Below are positions 24,871 through 33,413 of a DNA stretch of 64,000 bases, piece by piece; positions within the stretch are counted from its first letter, which is position 1, and every line of letters begins with the position of its first letter. The DNA is from Alphaproteobacteria bacterium (GTDB lineage Bacteria > Myxococcota_A > UBA796 > GCA-2862545). The stretch is taken from contig JACKEP010000023.1 in the NCBI GenBank assembly GCA_020632915.1, positions 1 to 64,000 on the forward strand. The letters run 5' to 3'. The notes under the pieces are model-generated. The model was given only the letters and a program-made list of their open reading frames with translations. It had not been told where the DNA came from and ran no database searches. The position numbers and the translations under genes are program-made.

Positions 24871-27726
24871 ATGGCGGCGTTTGATCTGCGCAACAACGAG
24901 CAGTCGGGGCAGCAGCTCCGAGGTCTGTCCGGTGGCTCCGTCCGCTGGGTCTACCTGGACGACGCGAACAGTTTCTACAACTTCCGCCTGCGCGAGCACT
25001 ACACCGACGACGACCTCGCCGAGCAGCCCGAGCGGCTGTGGCAGGCCAGCGATCACCCCGACGCCGAGGGCCTGCGCAGCCACATCGCCGACGCGCTCAC
25101 CGCCGGCGAGCGATTCAGCGACATCCTGCTGATCCTGTCGGCCGACGACTACGACAACCTCTCCGACGACGATCCCGCCTTCAAGGATCGCATCGTCGAG
25201 GTGCTGCGCGCCCGCTACGCCGAGTTCCTCGCCAAGAGCGCCGTCACCGCCAGCACGCGCCCGCTCGGCGTGTGGATCGTGCGCGACGGCAGCGACGAGG
25301 TCGGCGGCATGGACCGGTCCCTGCTCGAGGGCCAGTTCATCACCGGCGTGCTGCCCAACCTCTACCGCGGTCGCGGCCCCCACAGCCGGCCGATCATCGG
25401 GCTGCACGTCAACATCCCCGGCTACTGGGAGGGCTACCGCGAGGTCGGTCAGCTCCACGACGACCAGACGCTGTTCACGCTGGGCAACAGCTGGCTCGAC
25501 AACTTCAGCCATCCCAACCTGCGCGAGGCGGCGCTCTACGGCCTGCAGCGCGACGACGACGGCGCGTTCTTCCACATCATCAACCCCGACCTCGGCGACC
25601 GCTACCAGATCACCACCACGGATCAGGGCGGGGTCTCGGTGATCACGCTCGCCACGCGCGACGGCGTGCCGCTCGCCTACATCGTGCTCGCCGTCATCGA
25701 GCAGACCGAGGAGGAGGCGCTCGCCGGCCTGGGCGGTGAGCCCGTGCCCGCGCCCGAGCCCATCCACCGGCCCAAGCCGCTGGGCGATCACACGCCCCTG
25801 GCCCTCGACGCCTCCGAGGCGCCCGCGCTGGAGCCGGCCGCGCTGCCGCCGAGCGTCACCAGCCGCGGCCCCGGCAGCAAGACCATCATCCCCGAGGCCC
25901 AGAACGAGCGCATCTTCACCCTGCAGGAGCGCGGCGCCCTGCTCCAGAAGGTGCACTTCAGCGCGTTCATGCTCGGCTACGACGTCTACCTCGGCCTGCG
26001 CGGCGAGCTGGGCACGGTGGTCGACCAGCCGGCCGCCACGTTCCAGGTCCGCAAGCGCACCGTGTCGCTGCTCGCCAACGCCGACAACGTGGTGATGGAC
26101 GGCGAGCCGATCCCGCAGGGCGAGTCGCGCCTGATCGAGGGCGACGCCGTCATCCAGGTGGGCAACCAGCGCCTGGAGTACCGCGAGCTCCGCCACATCG
26201 AGCTCGAGGGCTGGCCCTACGTGGGCGAGATCCGTCGTCCGCCGTCGTCCACCTACATGCTGTGGGGACGGGAGTACACGATCGGCCGGTCGCGCGACTG
26301 CCGCGTGGTGCTGCCCGACGAGCCCCGCAACGACAACATCGTGTGGAAGCCCAAGGTCGGCGACGGCGCCACGATCAAGTCCAAGACGGGCGAGATCCCC
26401 AAGTCGCGCTTCTACACCGACTCGATCATGGTGGCGTCGGAGCACGCCGCGATCGAGCTCCTCGGCGACGTGCCCGAGCTGTCGTGCCACGCGCGCCACT
26501 GCTACACGTTCGTCCGTCGCCAGGGCGAGGTGCTGTCGCTGTTCCCCACCACCGAGGGCGACGCCGCCCACAAGGTGCCGCTGGTGTCGGGCGACGAGGT
26601 GCTCGTCGGCAACTGCGTGTTCCACATCTCGTTCGCTGCCGGCGACGACCTCGGTGCGGTGGCGCCTGCGCCCGCGCCCCGCGTGTCCAGCAACTCGCTG
26701 GTCGACGCCGTCTCCGCCCCCGAGCACACGCAGCCGCCGCCCGAGGCCCACGAGCCCGAGCCCATGCTGCCGCCGCCCGCGCCGGTCGAGCCGGAGCCCG
26801 CGCTCGGCAACCTGCCCGAGCTGTCGATGGACGAGCCGGTGGCGCCGCCGCGCATCGAGCCGGCCGCCGAGGCCGCCCTCGCCGCCGCGCAGCGCTCGTG
26901 GCCCGAGGCGATGGACGACGCCATGGCCGACGCGTCCGACTCGCCGCCGCCGGTGCGTCCGCCCCGCGCCCCCGCCCCGCCGCCGCCCTCGGCGCCGTCG
27001 GCGTCGATCGACATGCCTGCGCCTCCCGCGCCGGGTGGCGTGGTGGTCGTCGACGATCAGGACGCCCAGTTCGAGCTCGGTCGTCCCGCGCGCTTGGTGC
27101 AGGTGGGCTGGGCGGTCAACGGCTCGGTCACCTGCGGCAACCACGCCGGCGCGGATCTCGTGCTGCCCGAGAACCGCATCGAGGCCGACCAGCAGTTCGA
27201 GCCCACCGACTACTTCGCGCTCCGCATCCGGGGCCGTCGCGGCAAGCTCGAGGACGTGTCCAGCACCGAGGTGCGCGTCAACGGCGCGCCGTCCCAGCCG
27301 TCGTACGACAGCGTCGACGGGCTCGTGATCTCGGTCATCCGGCGCGACGACGAGGGCGAGGAGGACTTCACCGTCGACCTCACCGTCACCGAGGATCCGG
27401 CGCTGCCCGACCCCCGCGCCCGCCTCGTGAGCATCGACACCGACGAGCCGCTGGCCGTCGCGCTGATCACGCGCGGCTTCCCGGTGCGCGCGCCGCGCCT
27501 GCTCGAGCTCAACGGTCTGCAGGTCACCGGCACGTTCGACGGCACGCGGTTGCTGCTGTCGGAGTACCTGGCCGGCTACCGCACGGCGTCGGGATTCCGC
27601 GCGTTCTTCGTGCAGACCGACGGAGGCCGGTTCGTCACCGCCCCCGAGGACGGCTCGCCGCTGGAGCTGTCGCCGGGCGATCGGATCGTCATCGACGGTG
27701 CCGTGTTCCGCTTCGACGTGACATGA
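24871..27726 (+). CDS. Large FHA-domain protein with Pro-rich linkers, 951 aa
   Basis: The N-terminal 280 residues form a folded region of unknown type (it includes LLILSADDYDNLSDDDPAF and GLHVNIPGYWEGYREVGQ). After a linker come a beta-rich domain and a recognisable FHA domain at about residues 455-600, with YTIGRSRDCRVVLPDE and ASEHAAIELLG. A long Pro/Ala/Glu linker leads to a second FHA-like fold (about 745-815, CGNHAGADLVLPE) that lacks the Ser-x-x-His pair. ATG 24871 is preferred because GAGGGG precedes it; the upstream in-frame GTG 24841 has no binding site. A PP2C-type phosphatase gene starts 25 bases after the stop, so the pair probably works on phosphothreonine signals. Confidence 0.85.
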   Translation: MAAFDLRNNEQSGQQLRGLSGGSVRWVYLDDANSFYNFRLREHYTDDDLAEQPERLWQASDHPDAEGLRSHIADALTAGERFSDILLILSADDYDNLSDDDPAFKDRIVEVLRARYAEFLAKSAVTASTRPLGVWIVRDGSDEVGGMDRSLLEGQFITGVLPNLYRGRGPHSRPIIGLHVNIPGYWEGYREVGQLHDDQTLFTLGNSWLDNFSHPNLREAALYGLQRDDDGAFFHIINPDLGDRYQITTTDQGGVSVITLATRDGVPLAYIVLAVIEQTEEEALAGLGGEPVPAPEPIHRPKPLGDHTPLALDASEAPALEPAALPPSVTSRGPGSKTIIPEAQNERIFTLQERGALLQKVHFSAFMLGYDVYLGLRGELGTVVDQPAATFQVRKRTVSLLANADNVVMDGEPIPQGESRLIEGDAVIQVGNQRLEYRELRHIELEGWPYVGEIRRPPSSTYMLWGREYTIGRSRDCRVVLPDEPRNDNIVWKPKVGDGATIKSKTGEIPKSRFYTDSIMVASEHAAIELLGDVPELSCHARHCYTFVRRQGEVLSLFPTTEGDAAHKVPLVSGDEVLVGNCVFHISFAAGDDLGAVAPAPAPRVSSNSLVDAVSAPEHTQPPPEAHEPEPMLPPPAPVEPEPALGNLPELSMDEPVAPPRIEPAAEAALAAAQRSWPEAMDDAMADASDSPPPVRPPRAPAPPPPSAPSASIDMPAPPAPGGVVVVDDQDAQFELGRPARLVQVGWAVNGSVTCGNHAGADLVLPENRIEADQQFEPTDYFALRIRGRRGKLEDVSSTEVRVNGAPSQPSYDSVDGLVISVIRRDDEGEEDFTVDLTVTEDPALPDPRARLVSIDTDEPLAVALITRGFPVRAPRLLELNGLQVTGTFDGTRLLLSEYLAGYRTASGFRAFFVQTDGGRFVTAPEDGSPLELSPGDRIVIDGAVFRFDVT

Positions 27727-27751
27727 TGCGGGGGCCCTGGGAGCCCCCCAC

Positions 27752-28642
27752 ATGAAGCCTCGCGTCGGGATCGTCTGCACCACCACGCGCGACGTCCACG
27801 TCGGACGACGTGTGCGTCTTGCCGACAACTACCTCGTCTGCGAGGAGGGGCGCGCGTCGTGGCTCGAGGGCGAGGAGGAGCGGTCCCAGCGGATGGAGGG
27901 CTCGGGCGTGCTGCTCGCGGTGGCCGACGGGGAGGGCGACGACCTCGCCTCGGCGCGCACGGCGTCGGAGTCGTTCTGCCGGGCGCTGTCCAAGCGCTGG
28001 GCGGGTCCGCCGCCGCGCGAGCCAACGATCGCGCTCATCGACTTCCTCAACGGCGCCCACACGCGCATGTACTGGAAGTCGCGCGACCGCGACACGCAGA
28101 TGGGCGCGTCGTGCGCTGTGGCCTGGCTGCTCGCCGACCGGCTGCACTGGGTCGAGGTGGGCACGTGCCGGGTGTTCCTGCTGCGCGACGGCCACCTGCG
28201 GCGGCTCGGGGTGTCGTGGCCGCCGGGCGAGACCCAGCGGTTCCTGTCCGGCTCCCACGGCCTGGGCGACGACACCGCGCTGCACCTGGTGCTCGGTCGC
28301 AACGCCGGCGTGGAGCGCATCCAGGCCGGTGACCAGGTGATCGTGGCCACCGACGGCTACTGGCAGGCGGTCGACGCCGCCTCTACGGCCCACCTGCTCG
28401 GCCACGTCGACGACGCCCAGACGGCCGCCGTCACGATGATGGAGCGGGCCCTGTCCCGTGGCGCCAACGACAGCGTCACCGTGGCGCTCGCCGACCTGCG
28501 GGCCGCGGGCGCCAAGGCTGCGTCGTTGCCGAAGGTCGCGGGCGTCGACGCCCCCGAACCGAAGCGGGCCGCGCCGGTGCGCACCGACGAGCCGCCGGTC
28601 CGTCCACGCAAGAAGCTGCGCGAGGCCACCACCGAGCCGTGA
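27752..28642 (+). CDS. PP2C-type Ser/Thr protein phosphatase
   Basis: A 296-residue protein with the PPM metal-binding pattern: RLADNYLV near residue 22, AVADGEGDD near 57, MGAS near 117, ATDGYW near 199 and GANDSVTVAL near 237. The usual GDSR segment is VGTCR here, so one non-metal position differs. The metal-binding Asp residues appear present, so activity is likely. The last 45 residues are a basic Pro-rich tail. It probably removes phosphates from the Ser/Thr-phosphorylated partners read by the FHA protein encoded just upstream. No kinase gene lies in the window. Confidence 0.85.
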   Translation: MKPRVGIVCTTTRDVHVGRRVRLADNYLVCEEGRASWLEGEEERSQRMEGSGVLLAVADGEGDDLASARTASESFCRALSKRWAGPPPREPTIALIDFLNGAHTRMYWKSRDRDTQMGASCAVAWLLADRLHWVEVGTCRVFLLRDGHLRRLGVSWPPGETQRFLSGSHGLGDDTALHLVLGRNAGVERIQAGDQVIVATDGYWQAVDAASTAHLLGHVDDAQTAAVTMMERALSRGANDSVTVALADLRAAGAKAASLPKVAGVDAPEPKRAAPVRTDEPPVRPRKKLREATTEP

Positions 28643-28673
28643 GCGGCGCGGGGAGCCTCCGGTGGGCGCGGGT

Positions 28674-29195
28674 CTAGGTGCCCTGCAGGAACCGGTCGAT
28701 CGGCAGCACGCAGAAGCCGCGGGCCGCGGCGTCGCGCCACTGGATGGCGAAGACCTCGAGCGCCGGGCGGTTGAGCGCGCGGTCGATCGTGCGACCGCAC
28801 CCGTCGCAGGTGCCCTGGACCTTCTTGTCGAAGTGGGGGCAGACCGCGGCGTCGCCGACGCGCGCAGCGCCGCCGGCCGCGTCCTCGTCGATCGGGCGGC
28901 ACAGGCGACCGGCGTCGACCTCGAAGACCGTGACCACCCAGGTGCGCACGGGGTCGCGGCTGGAGCGACGGCGACCGAGGCGCTGGAGGAGCCGGGCGGC
29001 GTCGGCCTGCTCGGCCTCGATCCAGGCCCGCAGCGCGCGTGTGGGGACGACGGTGAGCCAGCCCGTGCCGAGCACGCGCTGGCTGGCGGGGGCGACCCAG
29101 GCGACGCTGGTGCTGCCGCGTCCGGGCGACGACAGGTCGCCGCACGAAGGCGCGGCGAGGGCCGTGGACGCGGCGAGCAGCAGACCGGCGATCAC
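28674..29195 (-). CDS. Exported Cys-containing protein, 173 aa
   Basis: It has the signal peptide MIAGLLLAASTALAAPS and a mature region with several Cys, including VCPHFDKKVQGTCDGCGRTI, which looks like a small metal- or disulphide-stabilised knuckle. The GTG start at 29195 overlaps the stop of the upstream lipoprotein gene by four bases (GTGA), so its translation is coupled to that gene. Family not recognised. Confidence 0.75.
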   Translation of the reverse strand: MIAGLLLAASTALAAPSCGDLSSPGRGSTSVAWVAPASQRVLGTGWLTVVPTRALRAWIEAEQADAARLLQRLGRRRSSRDPVRTWVVTVFEVDAGRLCRPIDEDAAGGAARVGDAAVCPHFDKKVQGTCDGCGRTIDRALNRPALEVFAIQWRDAAARGFCVLPIDRFLQGT

Positions 29196-29668
29196 CGGGT
29201 GAGCTTGACCTTCTGGTCGACCGAGTAGGTGCCGGGCTCGCCGCCGAGCTCGTACATCACGGTGCCGACGACGGTGACCATCTCACCCTCGGGCAGCTTG
29301 GCGTGCATGCACTCGCTGGTGAGGGCGAACTCGAGCACCATCTTCGACGTCTTGGCGGCCTCGTCGCTGCGCGCGATGCACACGCGGCCGTCGGGGCCCT
29401 TGACGCCCACGTCCCACGACTTGACCAGCAGGCTCTTGCCCTCGACGTTGGCCGTGAGCGTGACCGGGATGGTGAGCGTGCCCTTCGAGTCGGCCATGTG
29501 GCCGCCGGCGTAGGTGGCGTCGCCGATCGCCCACTCGAGGTCGGGCTTGGGGGCCGGCGGCGGCGGGGCCGGCGCGGGCTCTTCCGCCGGCGCCTCGACC
29601 GGAGCGGACTTCTTGCAGGCGGTGGCCAGGGGGGCCAGGACGAGCAGGGCGATCAGCGCATGACGCAT
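29192..29668 (-). CDS. Lipoprotein, 158 aa
   Basis: The sequence MRHALIALLVLAPLATACKK gives a clear lipobox (ATAC) followed by two Lys. A short Pro/Ala/Glu spacer leads to a beta-rich domain of about 110 residues with two Cys (GRVCIARS and TSECMHAK). ATG 29668 has GAGGAGA upstream. It is the first gene of a two-gene unit with the exported protein that follows. Function unknown. Confidence 0.8.
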   Translation of the reverse strand: MRHALIALLVLAPLATACKKSAPVEAPAEEPAPAPPPPAPKPDLEWAIGDATYAGGHMADSKGTLTIPVTLTANVEGKSLLVKSWDVGVKGPDGRVCIARSDEAAKTSKMVLEFALTSECMHAKLPEGEMVTVVGTVMYELGGEPGTYSVDQKVKLTR

Positions 29669-29822
29669 GGTGTCTCCTCGGTGGGAACCGTGCGAAGCGT
29701 TAGCCGGTCGCGGTATTCTCGACCACTGGCGCGCGGGATCGCCTTCAGCGACGTCAGCGTGGCGCAAGACCCGCCGGCGCCGATCGCTGGCGGGTGCACC
29801 CGGGTTCCGACGGTACCGAGGC

Positions 29823-31187
29823 TCAGGCCGACGGCGGGGGCGGCGGGCCGTCGCTGCCGGGCATGGGCGGCGGCTCGACGCCGAGCCTGGCGGCGATCTC
29901 GGGCACCTCGGCGGCGGGCTTCCACGCCGGCCAGCCCGGACGCCACACGTGGTGGCCACCCTCCGGCGCGGCGCGCACGGCGGCGACGACGGCGGCCAGC
30001 GACAGCTCCTGCTGCCCCTCGGCGCCGTGGTACAGGTAGGTGGTGGCGGGCGCGGGAGGCGGGGCGGCGACGGGCGGCGGCAGCTGACCGGCCACCTCGG
30101 GCACGTCCTTCCACGACTTCCACGACGGCCAGCCCGCGGCCCACACGAGGTGGTCGGCGTCGGGGTCGCCCTGGACGCGGGCGGCGATCTGGGCGGCGGA
30201 GAGCTGCGCCTGTCCGGTGGGGCCGTTGTAGTGGTAGACGGCGCTGCCGGGGACCGGGGGCGGGGTGGGGGCGCCACCCATGCCGGTCTGCGGGTTGAAC
30301 GTGCCGGGGGCGGCGGTGGCCTGGCCGAGCATCTGCGACATCATGCCGCCCACGCCCACGCCCATGCCGAGCCCCACGCCCGCGCCCCCCACGCCGGGGT
30401 TGCTGGCGGCGGCCTGCAGCGCGTCGGCGGCCTGCAGGCGCGTGTAGGCGTTGAGGTCGCCCAGGATGCCCATGCGGCTGCGCGTGTCGAGCGCCTGCTC
30501 GACCTCGGGCGGCAGGCTGATGTTGCCGATCGTGAAGTCGGTGAGCGTGAGCCCGTACTCCGACTGGAACCCGGGGTTCATCTGCGCGGCGATCTTGTCG
30601 CCGAGGTCGGTGTAGTGGGCGGCCAGGTCGAGCACCGGGACCTTGGCCTGCGCGACGGCGGCGGTGAAGGCGGCGACCACCCGCTTCTTGAGCTGGCCGG
30701 TGATCTCGTCGGTGGTGAACCGTCCGTCGGTGCCGACGATCTGCCGGATGAACGTGGCGGGATCGGTGACGCGGAAGCTGAACGTGCCGAACGCGCGCAC
30801 GCGCACCGGACCGAACTCGGCATCGCGCATCATGAACGGGTTCTGCGTGCCCCAGCCGTTCGCCGTGAACTGGCGGGTGGACACGAACAGGACGTCGCCC
30901 TTGTAGGGGTTCTCCAGCGCGTAGGCGATGGTGCGGAAGAACGACGTGATCGGCTGGTTGGCCGTGTCGAGCGTGTAGGTGCCCGGGCCGAAGACCTCGG
31001 ACAGCTGGCCCTCGGCGACGAACACCGCCGCCTGACCCTCGCGCACGATCACCTTGGACTGGTCGGTGATCGCCTGGTCGTGGATCGGGAACCGCCAGAC
31101 CACCGTGTCGTTCGTGTTGTCGAGCCACTGGAGCACGTCGAGGAACTGCGCCCCGGCCTGACCCTTGATGCGATCCCAGATGCCCAT
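29823..31187 (-). CDS. SPFH (band 7) domain protein with two C-terminal GYF_2-like repeats
   Basis: A 454-residue protein. The first 260 residues match the SPFH group often annotated as virion-core-like, with VIVREGQAAVFVAEGQ, PGTYTLDTANQP and LGDLNAYTRLQAADAL. A Gly/Met-rich stretch (GVGLGMGVGVGGMMSQM) follows. Then there are two similar repeats of about 50 residues, beginning VYHYNGPTGQAQLS and YLYHGAEGQQELS and each ending with a GWPxWK motif, as in GYF_2 domains. Such proteins probably form membrane-associated scaffolds. ATG 31187 is preceded by GAGGAG. It is divergent from the small membrane protein gene at 31287. Confidence 0.85.
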   Translation of the reverse strand: MGIWDRIKGQAGAQFLDVLQWLDNTNDTVVWRFPIHDQAITDQSKVIVREGQAAVFVAEGQLSEVFGPGTYTLDTANQPITSFFRTIAYALENPYKGDVLFVSTRQFTANGWGTQNPFMMRDAEFGPVRVRAFGTFSFRVTDPATFIRQIVGTDGRFTTDEITGQLKKRVVAAFTAAVAQAKVPVLDLAAHYTDLGDKIAAQMNPGFQSEYGLTLTDFTIGNISLPPEVEQALDTRSRMGILGDLNAYTRLQAADALQAAASNPGVGGAGVGLGMGVGVGGMMSQMLGQATAAPGTFNPQTGMGGAPTPPPVPGSAVYHYNGPTGQAQLSAAQIAARVQGDPDADHLVWAAGWPSWKSWKDVPEVAGQLPPPVAAPPPAPATTYLYHGAEGQQELSLAAVVAAVRAAPEGGHHVWRPGWPAWKPAAEVPEIAARLGVEPPPMPGSDGPPPPPSA

Positions 31188-31286
31188 GACCTGCTCCTCG
31201 TGCGCCGATCGCGTATCCTGACGGTCCTGGACCGCCACCCCTCGGGGGGTCGACGCGGACGGGGTACGCACCGGCGAGGAGAACTG
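31188..31286. promoter_or_regulatory. Divergent promoter region with a 13-bp palindrome
   Basis: The 99-bp gap between the SPFH gene and the TTG-start membrane gene contains CGGTCCTGGACCG, a perfect 13-bp palindrome around a central T, near 31221-31233. It could be an operator shared by both genes. No convincing pair of promoter hexamers is seen. Confidence 0.35.
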
Positions 31287-31850
31287 TTGCGCTCAGCGAC
31301 GGGAACGAGGTCCCTGGACGGCCTGATGACCCTGGGGGCGGGCACCGCGCTGGCGGCGGCGTCGCTGGGCACGTGGTGGCTCGCCCACCTCGACGTGGCG
31401 CTGCTGGGCGTGGCGGCGCTGCCGGCGGCGATCGCGGCGTGGGCGTGGCAGCGTCGGCAGGACCGTCGCCCCCTGGCACTGGCCCCGGTGGCGGTGCTCG
31501 ACGGGGGCGTGCTGCGGGTGCGCGCGTGCCTGGGGACCGGACGCATCGCGGGCCGTCCGCAGGGCACGATCGCGTGGTCCCACGGGGGTCGGACGACCCC
31601 GCTGCCCACGTGGCCGCTGCCGCCGCGGGTGACCGGTCCGTTCACGGTGTGTGCGCCGCTGCCGCCCGGGGTGGTGCTCGACGGGGGGGAGCTGCGGGTG
31701 GCGGTCACCTGCGACGAGTCCGACCACACCTGGCAGACCGAGGCGACCTACGCGGTGGCGGCGCTGTCGTCGGGGCGGTTTCCGGCGCCGCTCGTGCGGA
31801 CGCGTCGCGGCTGGTCGCTGAACGTGCGGGGCTGGGATCGGGCGGAGTAG
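31287..31850 (+). CDS. Small membrane protein, 187 aa
   Basis: Two close hydrophobic segments near the N-terminus (GAGTALAAASLGTWWLA and VALLGVAALPAAIAAWAW) are followed by a soluble beta-rich domain of about 130 residues. The start is most likely TTG 31287, because GAGGAGA sits at 31276-31282. ATG 31326 is the alternative and would remove part of the N-terminus before the first segment. It is divergent from the SPFH gene and only nine bases before the subtilase gene. No known family is recognised. Confidence 0.65.
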   Translation: MRSATGTRSLDGLMTLGAGTALAAASLGTWWLAHLDVALLGVAALPAAIAAWAWQRRQDRRPLALAPVAVLDGGVLRVRACLGTGRIAGRPQGTIAWSHGGRTTPLPTWPLPPRVTGPFTVCAPLPPGVVLDGGELRVAVTCDESDHTWQTEATYAVAALSSGRFPAPLVRTRRGWSLNVRGWDRAE

Positions 31851-31859
31851 GGTGGTGCC

Positions 31860-33413
31860 GTGACGCCGCTGCCCGTCATCGTCGCGCTGCTCTCGACCGC
31901 TCCGGCCCGTGCCCTGGAGGGGCTCGACGTCACGCCCGGCGAGCTCGTCCGCGTCTACGACCCCGACTACCCCGGTGCCCTGGCCCGCACCGAGACGGTG
32001 TCGCTGCTCGCCGAGCCGCCCGACGACCCCGACGTCGCCTGGGACTGGGAGACGCTCGCCGTGCCCGACGGCACGCCCGGGCAGGCCACGCTCGACGCGC
32101 TCAACGCCGACCTGTGGCACGACGCCGGCTGGCGCGGTCAGGGCGTCCGCGTCGCGGTGTTCGACGTGCAGTGGCAGGGCGCGCAGACCGTCCCCGAAGT
32201 GCTCGGCCCGGTCACCACCGCCGACTGCTGGGCCCACCCGTCGTGCGAGACGGCGCTGGAGACGATCGAGGCGCGCTTCGGCTACGAGGTGGGCGTCCAC
32301 GGCTACGCCTGCGCCCAGACCATCCACGAGCTCGCCCCCGACGCCGAGCTGTTCCTGGTGCGGGTCAACGGGCTGTCGACGCTGCGCAGCGCGGTCGACT
32401 GGGCCATCCGCCACGACATCGACCTGGTCAGCATGTCGATGTCGTTCTTCAACGACTCGTTCTACGACGGCACCGGCCCCCACCAGGAGCTGGCCCGCCG
32501 GCTGGAGGCCCACGACATCCTGCTCGTCTCGTCGGCGGGCAACTCGGCCCGCCAGCACTGGTCGGGCGCGTGGACCGACGGCGACGGTGACGGTCGCATG
32601 GACTTCGACGGCAGCAACCGCCTGGAGCTGAGGCTGACGGGCTCCGAGGCCCGGCGCGGCCTGTACGTGATCTGGGACGAGTTCCACGGCTGCGGCCTGT
32701 CCGACCTCGACGCCTACGTCTACGACGCCCAGGGCCAGCTCGTCGGTCGCTCCGAGCTGCGGCAGCGCTTCGACCAGTCGCCGTGCTCCCCCGTCGAGCG
32801 GCCGAGCGTCTACGTGGCCAGCGACGGCAGCTACTACCTCGAGCTGGTGGCGCGTCAGCTGACGGCGCCGGGGCTGCAGGTCGACGTCCAGACCACGAAC
32901 GGCACCATCCCCGACGGCGTGCGCGAGGACTCCATGGCCGATCCGGCCTCGGTGGCGGAGGTGTTCACCGTGGGGGCCGTGCGGGCCGACGGCTACCTCA
33001 CCAACACCGTCGAGTCCTTCTCGTCCCAGGGGCCGGGGCGCGGCCGCAGCCCCAAGCCCGACATCGCGGGCCCCGACGGGCTCACGGTCGAGGCCTACGG
33101 CAGCGTCGGCTTCTTCGGCACGTCCGCGTCGACGCCGGCCGTCACCGGTGCGCTGGCGCTCGTGCTGTCCCGCCATCCCGACTGGACCCCGCGCCAGGCG
33201 GCGCAGCAGCTCCAGGCGTGGGCGATCGGCGACGGGACCGACCGCTTCGATCCCCGCTGGGGGGCAGGGCGCGCACGGTTGCCGAACCCTGAACGCACCG
33301 ACGTGGGCTGCGGGAGCCGCGGTCACCTCGCGCTGGGCTGGCTCGTCGTGCCGCTGGCGTGGCGTCGACGCCGGGTCAGTCCTCGTCGTCCTCGGGATCC
33401 GGCGGCGGGATGA
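31860..33413 (+). CDS. Secreted subtilisin-like serine protease with MYXO-CTERM-like tail
   Basis: 517 residues: signal peptide at 1-18, then an S8 peptidase domain. The catalytic triad is probably Asp102 in RVAVFDVQW, His147 in VGVHGYACA and Ser in FFGTSASTPAVTGALAL. The oxyanion Asn is in SSAGNSARQ. The family normally has DTG and HGTHVAG, so the first two motifs are divergent. The C-terminus has GCGSRGHLALGWLVVPLAWRR, a Cys followed by a hydrophobic stretch and Arg cluster, like MYXO-CTERM anchoring signals. About 10 residues follow it. The start is GTG 31860. The last 38 bases overlap the convergent DUF1295 gene. Confidence 0.85.
   Translation: MTPLPVIVALLSTAPARALEGLDVTPGELVRVYDPDYPGALARTETVSLLAEPPDDPDVAWDWETLAVPDGTPGQATLDALNADLWHDAGWRGQGVRVAVFDVQWQGAQTVPEVLGPVTTADCWAHPSCETALETIEARFGYEVGVHGYACAQTIHELAPDAELFLVRVNGLSTLRSAVDWAIRHDIDLVSMSMSFFNDSFYDGTGPHQELARRLEAHDILLVSSAGNSARQHWSGAWTDGDGDGRMDFDGSNRLELRLTGSEARRGLYVIWDEFHGCGLSDLDAYVYDAQGQLVGRSELRQRFDQSPCSPVERPSVYVASDGSYYLELVARQLTAPGLQVDVQTTNGTIPDGVREDSMADPASVAEVFTVGAVRADGYLTNTVESFSSQGPGRGRSPKPDIAGPDGLTVEAYGSVGFFGTSASTPAVTGALALVLSRHPDWTPRQAAQQLQAWAIGDGTDRFDPRWGAGRARLPNPERTDVGCGSRGHLALGWLVVPLAWRRRRVSPRRPRDPAAG

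Noticed and set aside
24667..27828. Minus-strand open frame of 1053 codons
   Set aside because: It is antisense to the large FHA gene, which has clear FHA motifs, a ribosome binding site and a coupled phosphatase gene.
31188..31286. Toxin-antitoxin pair around the TTG-start membrane gene
   Set aside because: The neighbouring SPFH protein is large and scaffold-like, and the membrane protein has a sizeable soluble domain. Nothing resembles a toxin or antitoxin.
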